NCBI GenBank assembly: GCA_964426415.1
Contig: CAYRQM010000006.1
Coordinates: 1-63,641 of the forward strand
Direction: 5' to 3'
Length of the DNA: 63,641 nt
From: UBA3792 sp964426415
GTDB lineage: Bacteria; Bacillota; Clostridia; Christensenellales; CAG-138
The notes under the pieces are model-generated. The model was not told the DNA's origin. It made no database searches and saw only the letters and a list, made by a program, of their open reading frames with translations. Positions 29,983-38,868 of this stretch are shown piece after piece; the first letter of the stretch is position 1, and each line of letters opens with the position of its first letter. Position numbers and translations under genes: made by a program.

Positions 29983-30015
29983 CTTTAGCACCGCTTTAGC
30001 GAAGGCGGCTATCCT
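29983..30015 (+). promoter_or_regulatory. efflux operon promoter with paired CTTTAG sites
   Basis: CTTTAG (29983-29988), 5 bp, CTTTAG (29994-29999), 10 bp, TATCCT (30010-30015). The layout is identical to the divergent promoter at 29877-29909 and contains no normal -35. Confidence 0.7.
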
Positions 30016-30044
30016 TTTTTGCAGAAGCGAAAAGGAGTACAGGT

Positions 30045-31673
30045 ATGAGCAGTACGCGAAAAGCAGCAAAGAAAAGAAAAACGATTCTTCGGATCGTCAT
30101 CATCGTCGCTTTGGCGGCAGCCGCATTGACGGTTGGCGTCTTGATTCTTCGGGATCGTGTGACCGAAAAATACGGCGATACGGCAGACGAAGCGGAGACG
30201 GCGACGGTGACCGTCGGCAGCATCAGCACCACGGTATCGGGTTCCGGCAACTTGGCGGACGAGGACGTGGAAACGCTGGCGCTCTACGGCACGGTTGCGA
30301 TCGATGAAATCTTGGTCGAGGCGGGCGATACGGTGACGGCGGGCGATCCCGTGGCAACCGTGGACACGTCCACCGTGCAAAAAGCGATGGCAGACCTGCA
30401 GGAACAGATCGACGCGAAGGACGACGAGATCCACGACGCGGCGGACGACGCGGTGGACAGCCGCATCAAGACGGCGGTTGCGGGCCGCATCAAAGAATTG
30501 TATGTGACGCAGGACGACGACGTGGCGTCCGCGATGTATGAAAACGGCGCGTTGGCGCTGCTTTCGCTGGACGGGTATATGTCCGTTGACGTGACCACCA
30601 CCGCGCTCAAGGCGGGCGACGCCGTTTGGGTGGAAGGCTCCGACGGGACGCGGTATGCGGGCAGCGTACATTCGGCGGCGGGGCAGAGCGCAACCATCTT
30701 CGTTTCCGACAACGGCCCCAAGCAAAATGACGCCGTGACCATCTATTCCGAATCGGAATCCATGATTGGAAGCGGCACGCTTACCGTGCACGCGCCCTTA
30801 TGCATCACGGGCTACACGGGCACGATCTCCCGCGTCTATGTGACGGAAAACCAGCAGGTGCGCGCAGGCACGGCACTGTTTTTGCTGACCGACACGGGGT
30901 ACAGCGCGGACTATGACGCGCTGCTTTCCGAGCGGCAAACGCTGGAGGAAGATTTGCAGGCGCTGATTGCGCTGTATCAGGAGGGCGGGCTGTGCGCACC
31001 CATTTCGGGCAGCGTCTCCACGGTGGACGCGACAAGCGGCGACGCAAGCGACAGCACCGATGCGCGGACGGTCTTGACTATCTGTCCCGACAAGCGCATG
31101 ACCATCTCCGTTTCCGTGGACGAATCCGATATTCTGTCCCTGTCCGTTGGGCAGACGGCGGAAGTCACCGTCGATTCCTTGGGCGACGACACGTTCGAAG
31201 GAACGCTCACGTCCATCGACACGACGGGCACGTCCGCAAGCGGCGTGACGCAATACACCGCAATCATCACGCTGGACAAGGCGGAACACATGCTTTCGGG
31301 CATGTCCGCCACCATCGCCATTCGCATTGAGGGCGTCGAGAACGCGCTGCTCATTCCGAGCGATGCGCTGACCCAAACCAGCGCCGCCTCCTATGTCTAT
31401 ACGTCCTTCGACAGCGAATCGGGCGAGCTGGGCGGCATGATCGAGGTCACCACGGGGCTGAACAACGGCAGCTATGTGGAAATCACCGACGGACTTTCCG
31501 AGGGCGATGTGGTGTACTACATGAAGGTCGAGGACAATAGCAGCAGCTTTACGTTTGGCGGCATGGGCGGCATGGGCGGCAGCTCCTCCACGGGCGGCAC
31601 CATGCCCTCCGGCGGCAGTGCGCCGTCCGACTTCGGCGGCGAACGGCCCTCCGGCGGACGCAGCGACGGGTGA
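30045..31673 (+). CDS. MacA-like periplasmic adaptor (membrane-fusion protein) of ABC efflux system
   Basis: A 542-residue HlyD/MacA-type adaptor. One N-terminal membrane anchor spans about 15-35. A biotinyl-lipoyl-like hairpin (VAIDEILVEAGDTVTAGDPVATVD) starts near residue 84. A short coiled region near 110-130 and a second set of beta-barrel domains follow. The C-terminal 35 residues are Gly/Ser/Pro rich (GGMGGMGGSSS, TMPSGG) and look disordered. It is the first gene of a four-gene operon. The ATG follows AAAAGGAGT. It probably links the MacB-like transporter to an extracytoplasmic substrate. Confidence 0.88.
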   Translation: MSSTRKAAKKRKTILRIVIIVALAAAALTVGVLILRDRVTEKYGDTADEAETATVTVGSISTTVSGSGNLADEDVETLALYGTVAIDEILVEAGDTVTAGDPVATVDTSTVQKAMADLQEQIDAKDDEIHDAADDAVDSRIKTAVAGRIKELYVTQDDDVASAMYENGALALLSLDGYMSVDVTTTALKAGDAVWVEGSDGTRYAGSVHSAAGQSATIFVSDNGPKQNDAVTIYSESESMIGSGTLTVHAPLCITGYTGTISRVYVTENQQVRAGTALFLLTDTGYSADYDALLSERQTLEEDLQALIALYQEGGLCAPISGSVSTVDATSGDASDSTDARTVLTICPDKRMTISVSVDESDILSLSVGQTAEVTVDSLGDDTFEGTLTSIDTTGTSASGVTQYTAIITLDKAEHMLSGMSATIAIRIEGVENALLIPSDALTQTSAASYVYTSFDSESGELGGMIEVTTGLNNGSYVEITDGLSEGDVVYYMKVEDNSSSFTFGGMGGMGGSSSTGGTMPSGGSAPSDFGGERPSGGRSDG

Positions 31674-31682
31674 GGAAGCAAC

Positions 31683-32354
31683 ATGATTGACTTAAAGGAC
31701 ATCGTAAAGGTGTACAACGTGGGCGACGAGGACGTGTGGGCGCTAAATCACGCCTCCATGCACATCTTCCCCGGCGAGTTCGTTGGCATCATCGGGCCAT
31801 CGGGAAGCGGCAAGTCCACGCTGATGAACATCATCGGCTGCTTGGACACGGCGGACAGCGGCGCGTATCTTTTGGACGGCATCCCCATTGAGGACTATTC
31901 CGAAAATGAGCTGGCGCACATCCGCAACCGCAAGATTGGCTTTGTGTTTCAAAGCTTCAACCTCATTCCCAAGCTGACGGCGGAGGAGAATGTCGAGCTG
32001 CCCCTCATCTATCAGGGCGTGCGCAAGGCGGAACGCAAACGCCGCGTCATGGAAGCGCTGGCACGGGTGCAGATTGACAACCGCGCCAAGCACTTGCCCA
32101 CGGAGCTGTCGGGCGGACAGCAGCAGCGCGTCGCCATCGCACGCGCCATCGCCACGCAGCCTTCGCTGATTCTGGCGGACGAACCCACGGGCAATTTGGA
32201 TTCCAAGACGGGGCAGGACATCATGAACCTGTTTTTGGAGCTGCACGATGCGGGCAATACCATCGTACTGATTACCCATGACGACCATGTCGCCGCGCAA
32301 ACGGGGCGCATGATCCACATTTTCGACGGCAAGGTTTTGGAGGTGCAGGCATGA
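31683..32354 (+). CDS. MacB-type ABC transporter ATP-binding protein
   Basis: A 223-residue ATPase of the LolD/MacB group. It has Walker A (GPSGSGKST), the Q-loop region FVFQSFNLIPKLTA, the signature LSGGQQQR, Walker B (LILADEPTGNLD) and the H-loop (LITHDDHVA). It overlaps the permease start by four bases (ATGA) and follows the adaptor by 9 bases. It drives the permease encoded next. Confidence 0.96.
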   Translation: MIDLKDIVKVYNVGDEDVWALNHASMHIFPGEFVGIIGPSGSGKSTLMNIIGCLDTADSGAYLLDGIPIEDYSENELAHIRNRKIGFVFQSFNLIPKLTAEENVELPLIYQGVRKAERKRRVMEALARVQIDNRAKHLPTELSGGQQQRVAIARAIATQPSLILADEPTGNLDSKTGQDIMNLFLELHDAGNTIVLITHDDHVAAQTGRMIHIFDGKVLEVQA

Positions 32355-33541
32355 TCCAATCGCTGAAAATGGCGATGAAATCCATCGTCGGCAACAAGAT
32401 GCGGGCATTTCTGACCATGCTGGGCATCATCATCGGCGTCATGGCGCTGGTCATTTTGGTAAGCCTTGTCAACGGCACCACGGGAACCGTCACCAACACG
32501 ATTGCGTCGCTGGGCAGCAACCTTTTGACCGTCACCATCTCGGACGACAAGGGCGTGCCGGTATCGCTATCCGATCTGACCGACTGGTCGGACACAGAAG
32601 GCGTCGGCGACATTGCACCGTATGAACAGGCAAGCATGACGGGCAAGTACGGCGCGGACAGCGCCACCATGCAGGTGTACGGCACCACCGCATCGTACTG
32701 CGACATCCAAGACCTCAGCCTGCTGTTGGGCAGGTTCTTGAAAACGTCGGACGTGGAGAATCACACCAACGTCTGCATCATCAACCAAAACGCCGCGACC
32801 GAGCTGTTCGGCTATACCGACTGCATCGGCAAAGAGCTGTCCATCGAGGGCGCGAAGTACACCGTGGTGGGCGTGTTGGAGGACAACGACGACACGCTGA
32901 CGGGCGTGTTCGGCAGCTCGTCCTTGGTGGCGTACATCCCCTATACGTCGCTGATGCGGCTGTCCACCACCGTGTCCGCCGACGTCACCACGTTCTATGT
33001 GAGCGCCGAAACGGACGGCGAACTGGACGCCGCCGAAACGGCAATCACCGCCATTCTGATGGATCGCTTCTCGGACGACGACGATGCGTTTACCGTCACG
33101 TCGCAAAACGTGCTGGAGGACGCCATGCGCGACGTCACCTCGATTCTTGCCATCCTGCTGGGCGGCATCGCCGCCATCTCCTTGGTGGTGGGCGGCATCG
33201 GCATCATGAACATCATGCTGGTCACGGTGACGGAGCGCACCCGCGAAATCGGCATTCGCAAGGCGATCGGCGCGACCCGCGGCACGATTCTGCTGCAATT
33301 TCTGTTGGAAGCCATCGTCCTTTGCATGATGGGCTGCGCCATCGGCATCTTCCTGTCTTGGGGGACGCTGCGCATCGTTTCGGTGGTGGTGTCCAACTTG
33401 AGCATGCGCTTCAATATGGCAGGCAACGTGGTGGTCATCGCCGTGCTGTTCTGCTTTGCCATCGGCGTCGTGTTCGGTCTGTATCCCGCCAACAAGGCAG
33501 CAAAGATGCAGCCCATCGACGCGCTGCACTACGGCGGATAA
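32351..33541 (+). CDS. MacB/FtsX-type ABC transporter permease
   Basis: A 396-residue permease. It has one N-terminal TM (about 17-40), a large extracytoplasmic MacB periplasmic core domain (about 45-265), and three C-terminal TMs (about 275-300, 325-350, 360-385) forming the FtsX domain. The TERTREIGIRKAIGATR coupling motif of the family is intact. It forms a tripartite-like export complex with its neighbours. The substrate is unknown (peptide or antibiotic is inferred from the family). Confidence 0.94.
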   Translation: MIQSLKMAMKSIVGNKMRAFLTMLGIIIGVMALVILVSLVNGTTGTVTNTIASLGSNLLTVTISDDKGVPVSLSDLTDWSDTEGVGDIAPYEQASMTGKYGADSATMQVYGTTASYCDIQDLSLLLGRFLKTSDVENHTNVCIINQNAATELFGYTDCIGKELSIEGAKYTVVGVLEDNDDTLTGVFGSSSLVAYIPYTSLMRLSTTVSADVTTFYVSAETDGELDAAETAITAILMDRFSDDDDAFTVTSQNVLEDAMRDVTSILAILLGGIAAISLVVGGIGIMNIMLVTVTERTREIGIRKAIGATRGTILLQFLLEAIVLCMMGCAIGIFLSWGTLRIVSVVVSNLSMRFNMAGNVVVIAVLFCFAIGVVFGLYPANKAAKMQPIDALHYGG

Positions 33542-33553
33542 GGGAGGGTCAAC

Positions 33554-36049
33554 ATGTTTCGTAAAAAACCAATCTATTGGATTCTGCTTGTGTTCTTTGT
33601 CCTGCTGCTCGCGGCGGAGACAACCCTGTTCTGCATCGACAAATCCCGCACGACTGCCGCCGCGTCCAACCAAAATGGCGCATTCTCCGGCACCCTGCCC
33701 GAAGACTTCAGCGGCACCATGCCCGAAGACTTTGCCGGCACCATGCCCGAAGATTTCAGCGGGACGCTGCCCGAAGGCTTTGACGGCACCATGCCGTCGG
33801 GCGGGTTTGGCAAGCGGGACACGACGACGGAGACGACCGCAAACGACGTATTCTGGACGGTTGTCGAGAAGGCGTTTTGGCCTGTGCTGATTGGCTGCGT
33901 CGTGTGCATCGGACTGTGCATCATGGCGCTGATTTTGGTGACGCGGGCGCAAAAGCGGAACGCGCCGCAAGAACCCGAAGCGGAGGAACCGTCCTCCGAC
34001 AAGCCCAAGCGCAAGACCCATAAGGCGCTTTGGATCAGCGTGCTGGCGTTGGTGCTGGCGGTGGCAATCGCCATCGCCGTGCTGCCCGAATTCGTCCAAA
34101 CGCAGCAGGCGGAAGGCACCATCGAGGCGGTGGAATCCATTTTGGACGGCACGGCGCAGGAAGAAGACCTTTCCGCACTGTTCTACGGCAGCGGCACGTT
34201 GGCGGCAAGCGACGCCGACACGGTGACAATCCCGTCGGGCGTGACGGTCAAGGCTTTCACGGTGCAAAACGGCGACGTGGTGGCGGTGGGCGATGTGGTC
34301 GCCACGGTCGACGCCACTTCGGTCTTGCAGACCATCGCATCGGCACAGGCGATGCTCGACACGTTGGACGCCGCATTGGAAGAAGCGGCGGGCGACACCA
34401 TTCCCACAACGGTCACCGCGCATACTGCGGGCCGCGTCAAGGCAATCTACGCCGAGGCGGGGCAGTCCGTGACGGACGTCATGTATCAAAACGGCGCGCT
34501 GCTTTTACTCTCGTTGGACGGCATGATGGCGGTGGATGTGGAAACGGACGCCGCGTGCAGCGTGGGCGACGCGGTGGCGGTCATCCTGTCAAACGGCACG
34601 GTCGAAACGGGCAAGATTGTCAAGATCCGCGACGGCGTCGTGACGGCGACGCTCACCGATGCGGGCACGGCGTACGGCGACACGGTCTCGGTGGCCGCCG
34701 AGGACGGCACAACGCTTGGCAGCGGGACGCTGTACATCCACAGCGAACTCAAGATTACGGGCTATTCGGGCACGATTTCCAAGGTCTCCGTGCAGGAAGA
34801 CGCCATGGTCAAGGTGGGCGCCACGCTCTTTACGCTAACCGACACGGCGTATCTTGCCGAGTACCAAAGCCTGCTGAAAACCCGCGCCACGCTGACGGAG
34901 CAGATGACGCTGCTCTCCACACTGCGCCAAACGGGCTATGTGACCGCGACGGCTGCGGGCATCGTATCGGGCATTGACGAAACGGCAGCCTACGCGCCGC
35001 TTGCCGACACAGAAGCGGCTGCGTATGCGGCGACGGAGGGCAACGGCACGACCATTTTGGGCAGCATGCCGTCAAGCGGCGTATCGCTGCTGCAGATTTT
35101 GCGGGAGGACGAAACGCCCACGCCCACTGCGGAGCCCGGTGAGACGGAGGAACCTTCCACGGGCGGCTCCTGCTATGCGGGCGTCGTCAAGTCCATCGCC
35201 TACGGCTCCATTACGCTGCAGGTGACGGCAAATGCGGTGGACGGCTTGGATCTTGCGACGCTTGCCGCCATGGATACAAGCACGTTCGTAATCGTCACAA
35301 AGATCACACCCGCGTTGGACGTTCCCGTGTATCGGTACAGCGAGGGCGTCAGCCAAACGGATTCCATCGACAACCTGACCGCAGGCGTCTATGTGCTGGT
35401 CACCTTCAGCGGCGCCACGGTCACGCGCATCGACTACGTTGCTGCGCAGTCCACCCAACCGGGCGGCGGATCGGGCGGCGGAAGTTTCGGCGGCGGCAGC
35501 TTTGGCGGCGCGTCTGCGCAGGAACCCACCGTCACCATCGAAGCGTTGGCGGAGGTGACGGTCTGTTCGGTCACGCCCAACGACGCCATGACAATCAGCA
35601 TGAGCGTGGACGAACTGGATGTGCTTTCGCTGGCGGTGGGGCAGCAGGCAAGCGTGACGCTGGACGCCATCAGCGGGCAGCGCTTTTCGGGCGAAGTCAC
35701 GTCGCTGGATCCCATCGGCGTCAACGCGGGCGGCGGCACCAAGTACACCGTGGTGCTGACCATCGTCCGCACCGAACAGATGCTGACGGGCATGAACGCA
35801 TCGGTGCAGATTGAGGTCAGCACACAAAGGGATGCGCTGGTCATCCCCGCAGCCGCCGTTTATGAGGACGGCAGCGCCATCTATGTGTACACGGGCTATG
35901 ACGAAAAAACCGATACCCTCACCGATCCCGTTTCCGTGACGGTGGGCGCGTCGGACGGCGTCAACGTGCAAATCACCGCCGGACTGTCCGCAGGCGATGC
36001 GTTCTATTATCGCTACGCAGACGCGCTGACGTACACCTACGGCTCCTAA
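33554..36049 (+). CDS. second, three-TM HlyD-like adaptor with extracellular MPEDF repeats
   Basis: An 831-residue protein of unusual layout. TM1 (about 8-27) precedes five 8-residue repeats of the form GT[LM]PE[DG]F[SAD] (46-85). TM2 (about 105-130) is followed by a charged loop, and TM3 (about 158-177) leads to a long HlyD/MacA-like region (about 200-830). That region has a lipoyl-like hairpin (TVKAFTVQNGDVVAVGDVVATVD), a Gly/Ser linker near 635-655, and a beta-barrel tail like that of the first adaptor. It is the last gene of the efflux operon, giving the system two adaptors. The repeats probably face outside, but the topology should be tested. Confidence 0.8.
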   Translation: MFRKKPIYWILLVFFVLLLAAETTLFCIDKSRTTAAASNQNGAFSGTLPEDFSGTMPEDFAGTMPEDFSGTLPEGFDGTMPSGGFGKRDTTTETTANDVFWTVVEKAFWPVLIGCVVCIGLCIMALILVTRAQKRNAPQEPEAEEPSSDKPKRKTHKALWISVLALVLAVAIAIAVLPEFVQTQQAEGTIEAVESILDGTAQEEDLSALFYGSGTLAASDADTVTIPSGVTVKAFTVQNGDVVAVGDVVATVDATSVLQTIASAQAMLDTLDAALEEAAGDTIPTTVTAHTAGRVKAIYAEAGQSVTDVMYQNGALLLLSLDGMMAVDVETDAACSVGDAVAVILSNGTVETGKIVKIRDGVVTATLTDAGTAYGDTVSVAAEDGTTLGSGTLYIHSELKITGYSGTISKVSVQEDAMVKVGATLFTLTDTAYLAEYQSLLKTRATLTEQMTLLSTLRQTGYVTATAAGIVSGIDETAAYAPLADTEAAAYAATEGNGTTILGSMPSSGVSLLQILREDETPTPTAEPGETEEPSTGGSCYAGVVKSIAYGSITLQVTANAVDGLDLATLAAMDTSTFVIVTKITPALDVPVYRYSEGVSQTDSIDNLTAGVYVLVTFSGATVTRIDYVAAQSTQPGGGSGGGSFGGGSFGGASAQEPTVTIEALAEVTVCSVTPNDAMTISMSVDELDVLSLAVGQQASVTLDAISGQRFSGEVTSLDPIGVNAGGGTKYTVVLTIVRTEQMLTGMNASVQIEVSTQRDALVIPAAAVYEDGSAIYVYTGYDEKTDTLTDPVSVTVGASDGVNVQITAGLSAGDAFYYRYADALTYTYGS
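33689..33808. repeat. 24-bp tandem repeats encoding the MPEDF motif
   Basis: Five 24-bp units (the last diverged) encode GT[LM]PE[DG]F[SAD] near the N-terminus of the second adaptor. Confidence 0.85.
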
Positions 36050-36052
36050 CAC

Positions 36053-36290
36053 TCGTCGGCGCGGACTTCGCGTAACTTACGGCACTTTCTGCGGAAAGCA
36101 CCGTTCGCTGCTCCGTCGCGCCTCCTCTCCGCAAAAGGTCACGCTCGCTTCGGCTGCGCCTTTCGCTTCGCTACCAACCTTTTGCGGGAACACCCGCGTA
36201 CACGGTTTGCGGGGAAGAGACGTCGCGGCGCTACCAACCTTTTGCGGGAAGACCCGCGTACGCGACTTTCGGGAAAGGCGCGACAATATT
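36053..36290. repeat. intergenic repeat module A with 60-bp tandem duplication
   Basis: Directly after the adaptor gene lies a module shared with 60948-61160: a CTTTC/GAAAG hairpin, CGTTCGCTGCTCCGTCGCG, CTCTCCGCAAAAGGTCACGC, then CTACCAACCTTTTGCGGG. The last part is duplicated with a 60-bp period (CTACCAACCT at 36171 and 36231). No credible gene is present. Confidence 0.8.
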
Positions 36291-36295
36291 GCCCC

Positions 36296-36425
36296 TGTCA
36301 TCCTGAGCTTCTGCGAAGGATCTCGCGTTTAGGCGGGAGATTCTTCCTTGCTTCGCTGCGTCAGAATGACAACAGGGGACGGGAAACACGCGGATTGATT
36401 GATATTTTCATCGGAAGACCCGAGT
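36296..36425. repeat. dispersed inverted-repeat element with flank
   Basis: TGTCATCCTGAGCTTCTGCG and its facing arm ending TCAGAATGACA form an imperfect ~75-bp palindrome. It is followed by the GGGAAACACGCGGATTGATT flank that is also present in each unit of the 61-kb array. Confidence 0.85.
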
Positions 36426-36880
36426 ACAAGTTAATTGGAAATACAGGGAGTTCTTCACGATACTCTGGGAAGGTACGGGTCGGCTTCGCAGGGCGCAGCG
36501 CGACCGAGAAGCCCATTCTGCTGTCGTTGCAAGCCGCGGCGCAGCAACCGAACGGGAGACAAGCGCGGTTGCGCGCCGTCGGCGTTCGGTTTCGCAGGCA
36601 CACGGCAGTGGCGAAACGCGTGCGTTGCGCCCGTGTGCCGAGAAACCATACCGCTGTCGAATGGAGCCGCGGCGAACATTCTCCTGCGTGAGCATGAGGA
36701 GCAAAGCGACGAACGACGCCTTGCGGCGTCGGAACAGCGCGGTTTTCCCCGCGCACGGGGAAATACCGTCGCTCACAATAAGCGAAGCGCCTCGGCGTGC
36801 GCCAAGCGCGCCGAACTAATCGGCGGCGAAAGCCGCCATCATAGTTTACAACTTGTACACGCAACCAACACCACGCCGCA
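36426..36880. other. gene-free, GC-rich stretch with many short palindromes
   Basis: About 450 bases between two repeat elements. Several short ORFs on both strands overlap here, but none has a ribosome-binding site plus a recognisable domain. Local inverted repeats (for example CCCCGCG/CGCGGGG-like and GACGCC/GGCGTC) suggest eroded repeat copies. No function could be assigned. Confidence 0.5.
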
Positions 36881-36881
36881 C

Positions 36882-36956
36882 GGTCATTCTGACGCAGCGA
36901 AGCGCCGAAGAATCTGTTTTGTTCGTTCAAGATCCAAAGGCTTTGCCTCAGGATGA
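36882..36956. repeat. dispersed inverted-repeat element, divergent copy
   Basis: GTCATTCTGACGCAGCGAAG faces CTCAGGATGACAC across a diverged centre. It has the same element ends as at 36296 and 46485. Confidence 0.75.
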
Positions 36957-37003
36957 CACGGGGGCGTTTTTCTCATACCCTCCCCGAAAACTATGTACAT
37001 GGG

Positions 37004-37077
37004 TCAGACTGTCAAAAAAGCCCAGAAATACTGGACTTTTTTGACAGTCTGAGACCGCAAAACGCGGTCTCTTTTAT
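37004..37077. terminator. tandem hairpins: 22-bp stem then GAGACCGC/GCGGTCTC
   Basis: TCAGACTGTCAAAAAAG... (37004-37025) pairs with ...CTTTTTTGACAGTCTGA (37031-37052), one mismatch over 22 bp. The inner A and T tracts make it a bidirectional terminator. A second stem (37051-37058 with 37064-37071) is followed by TTTTAT. It lies just past the 3' end of the minus-strand vanZ-like gene. Confidence 0.75.
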
Positions 37078-37111
37078 GATAGCGTGCAGGGTTAGGAGGT
37101 CCCTGCAAGGG

Positions 37112-37789
37112 TTATCCGAATAGTCCATTCGGCAGGATGCGGTTGACGACGTCCAGCACCGAGGGTACCAACAGGATGAACGATGCGACCGCAAGCGCGA
37201 CGGCGTGTCCAAAGGCGGAGCAGGTATCGGTCAGCACGGGGCTTGTCCACTTGCACTTTCGCATGATCCAAGCGGCGATGGTGTACAGCGCACGCCCCAA
37301 CAGCCCGCCCAACAGGTTGCAGAACACATCATCCACGTCGGCGATGCGTCCGATCAGTCCCTGCACGCATTCGATGCTGCAGGTGAGCGCCAAGCAAAGC
37401 AAAACGGTCAGCCAAGCGCGCTTGCGCAGCGAGGGGAACACGCAGGGCAGCAGCGCGCCCAGCGGCACGAACAGAAACACGTTCCACATGACTTGGCTGC
37501 TCCAAGCGCCGCCGTCCTGCGTGTACGCATAGTACCATTCAGAGCCGAGCTGCAGGTTGATCCGCTGATTGAGCGGCACGACCTCATCGCCCAAGGCGGG
37601 CAGCGTCCAAAAGAAAACCGCCCAAATCAGCATCAGAAAGTAGCCAAGCAGCAGGTAGTTTGCCACATGCCGCACAAAGGGATAGGGGGCGCGCTTACGC
37701 GAAAACCACAGCGCAAACGGCAGATACAGCGCCGCCGCCAACAGGCCCATCAGCGGAATGATCATTGCCGCGTTCCAGAAATATCGCAT
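37112..37789 (-). CDS. VanZ-family membrane protein
   Basis: A 225-residue membrane protein with about five TM segments (5-27, 44-64, 98-118, 125-145, 190-212). The VanZ motif IADVDDVFCNLLGGLLG near residue 165 is clear. VanZ proteins confer low-level teicoplanin resistance in some operons, but most homologues have no known role. There are no vancomycin-resistance genes nearby. The ATG follows AAAAGGG. The gene is divergent from cysK. Confidence 0.85.
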   Translation of the reverse strand: MRYFWNAAMIIPLMGLLAAALYLPFALWFSRKRAPYPFVRHVANYLLLGYFLMLIWAVFFWTLPALGDEVVPLNQRINLQLGSEWYYAYTQDGGAWSSQVMWNVFLFVPLGALLPCVFPSLRKRAWLTVLLCLALTCSIECVQGLIGRIADVDDVFCNLLGGLLGRALYTIAAWIMRKCKWTSPVLTDTCSAFGHAVALAVASFILLVPSVLDVVNRILPNGLFG

Positions 37790-37880
37790 CGGTTGCCCTT
37801 TTCCTCATTTATTACCTATATTTTAACAAGGGGATGTGTTATAAATGTATCCAAATAGCAAAAGAACCGAGAAGCCCCCC

Positions 37881-37909
37881 TTGCACCAAGCGAAAAAGTG
37901 TGCCATAAT
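37881..37909 (+). promoter_or_regulatory. promoter of cysK-cysE
   Basis: TTGCAC (37881-37886), a 17-bp spacer and CATAAT (37904-37909). The leader is only about 20 bases, which leaves no room for a T-box or S-box riboswitch. Confidence 0.7.
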
Positions 37910-37932
37910 ATAGCCTCAAAAGGAGCGATACC

Positions 37933-38868
37933 ATGAACATTGTAGATTCCATTGCAGATTTGGTTGGAAGGACGCCGTTGATTGAGCTGCACGGGCTGGA
38001 GAATGCCTATGCGCTGAACGGACGATTGCTGGGCAAAGCGGAACGGTTCAATCCGTCGGGCAGCGCCAAGGATCGCATTGCACTGGCGATGCTTACAGAC
38101 GCTGCGCAGCGCGGACTTTTACGCACGGGCACCTGCATCGTCGAGCCGACCAGCGGCAACACGGGCGTAGGGCTTGCGGCGCTTGGCGCACGCATGGGGT
38201 ATCAGGTCGTGCTGACCATGCCCGACACCATGAGCCGCGAACGCATCGCGCTCTTAAAGGCGTACGGCGCAAAGGTCGTGCTGACGCCGGGCGCGCTCGG
38301 AATGAAGGGCGCCATTGCCGAGGCGGAACGCATTGCCGCCGAAACGGATGCGTTCATCCCGTCGCAGTTTGAAAACCCCGAAAATCCCGCCGTACACGAG
38401 CGTACCACGGGGGAAGAAATTTGGTCGGACACGGACGGCAAGGTGGACATCTTTGTCGCGGGCGTCGGGACGGGCGGCACGCTGTCGGGCGTGGCGCACG
38501 CGCTCAAAAAGCACAATCCCGCGGTGCGCATCGTCGCGGTGGAGCCTGCCGGTTCGCCGCTGCTTTCCGAGGGGCGCACGGGCGCGCACAACCTGCAGGG
38601 CATCGGTGCAAACTTCATTCCCGCGACGCTGGATCGCAGCATCATCGACGAGATCATCACGGTGCGCGAAGCGGACGCATATGCCATCGGCCGTGCGCTG
38701 GCGGCGTGCGACGGGCTGCTTTGCGGCATCACATCGGGCGCGGCGGCGTATGCGGCGCTCACCCTTTTGCGGCGCGCCGAAAACGCGGGCAAGACGGTGG
38801 TGGCATTTTTGCCCGACACGGGCGAACGATATCTTTCGACCAAGCTGTTTGAGGGGGAAGACGCATAA
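37933..38868 (+). CDS. cysK: cysteine synthase (O-acetylserine sulfhydrylase)
   Basis: A PLP enzyme converting O-acetylserine and sulfide to cysteine, 311 residues. The PLP lysine lies in NPSGSAKDRIA (near residue 45), the phosphate-binding loop is TSGNTG, and GTGGTLSGVA and the ITSGAAAYA segment complete the active site. The ATG follows AAAAGGAG. The stop overlaps the cysE start by one base (TAATG), matching the physical complex these two enzymes usually form. Confidence 0.96.
   Translation: MNIVDSIADLVGRTPLIELHGLENAYALNGRLLGKAERFNPSGSAKDRIALAMLTDAAQRGLLRTGTCIVEPTSGNTGVGLAALGARMGYQVVLTMPDTMSRERIALLKAYGAKVVLTPGALGMKGAIAEAERIAAETDAFIPSQFENPENPAVHERTTGEEIWSDTDGKVDIFVAGVGTGGTLSGVAHALKKHNPAVRIVAVEPAGSPLLSEGRTGAHNLQGIGANFIPATLDRSIIDEIITVREADAYAIGRALAACDGLLCGITSGAAAYAALTLLRRAENAGKTVVAFLPDTGERYLSTKLFEGEDA

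Noticed and set aside
36182..36956. ORFs of 62-189 residues between the efflux operon and vanZ-like
   Set aside because: They overlap one another on both strands and cross dispersed repeats. No ribosome-binding site or protein domain was recognised.
37112..37789. Glycopeptide-resistance cluster suggested by the VanZ-like gene
   Set aside because: No vanS/vanR/vanH/vanA/vanX-type genes adjoin it; isolated VanZ-family proteins are common and mostly uncharacterised.
37790..37932. T-box or SAM riboswitch before cysK
   Set aside because: The promoter lies only about 24 bases before the start codon, leaving no space for a structured leader.
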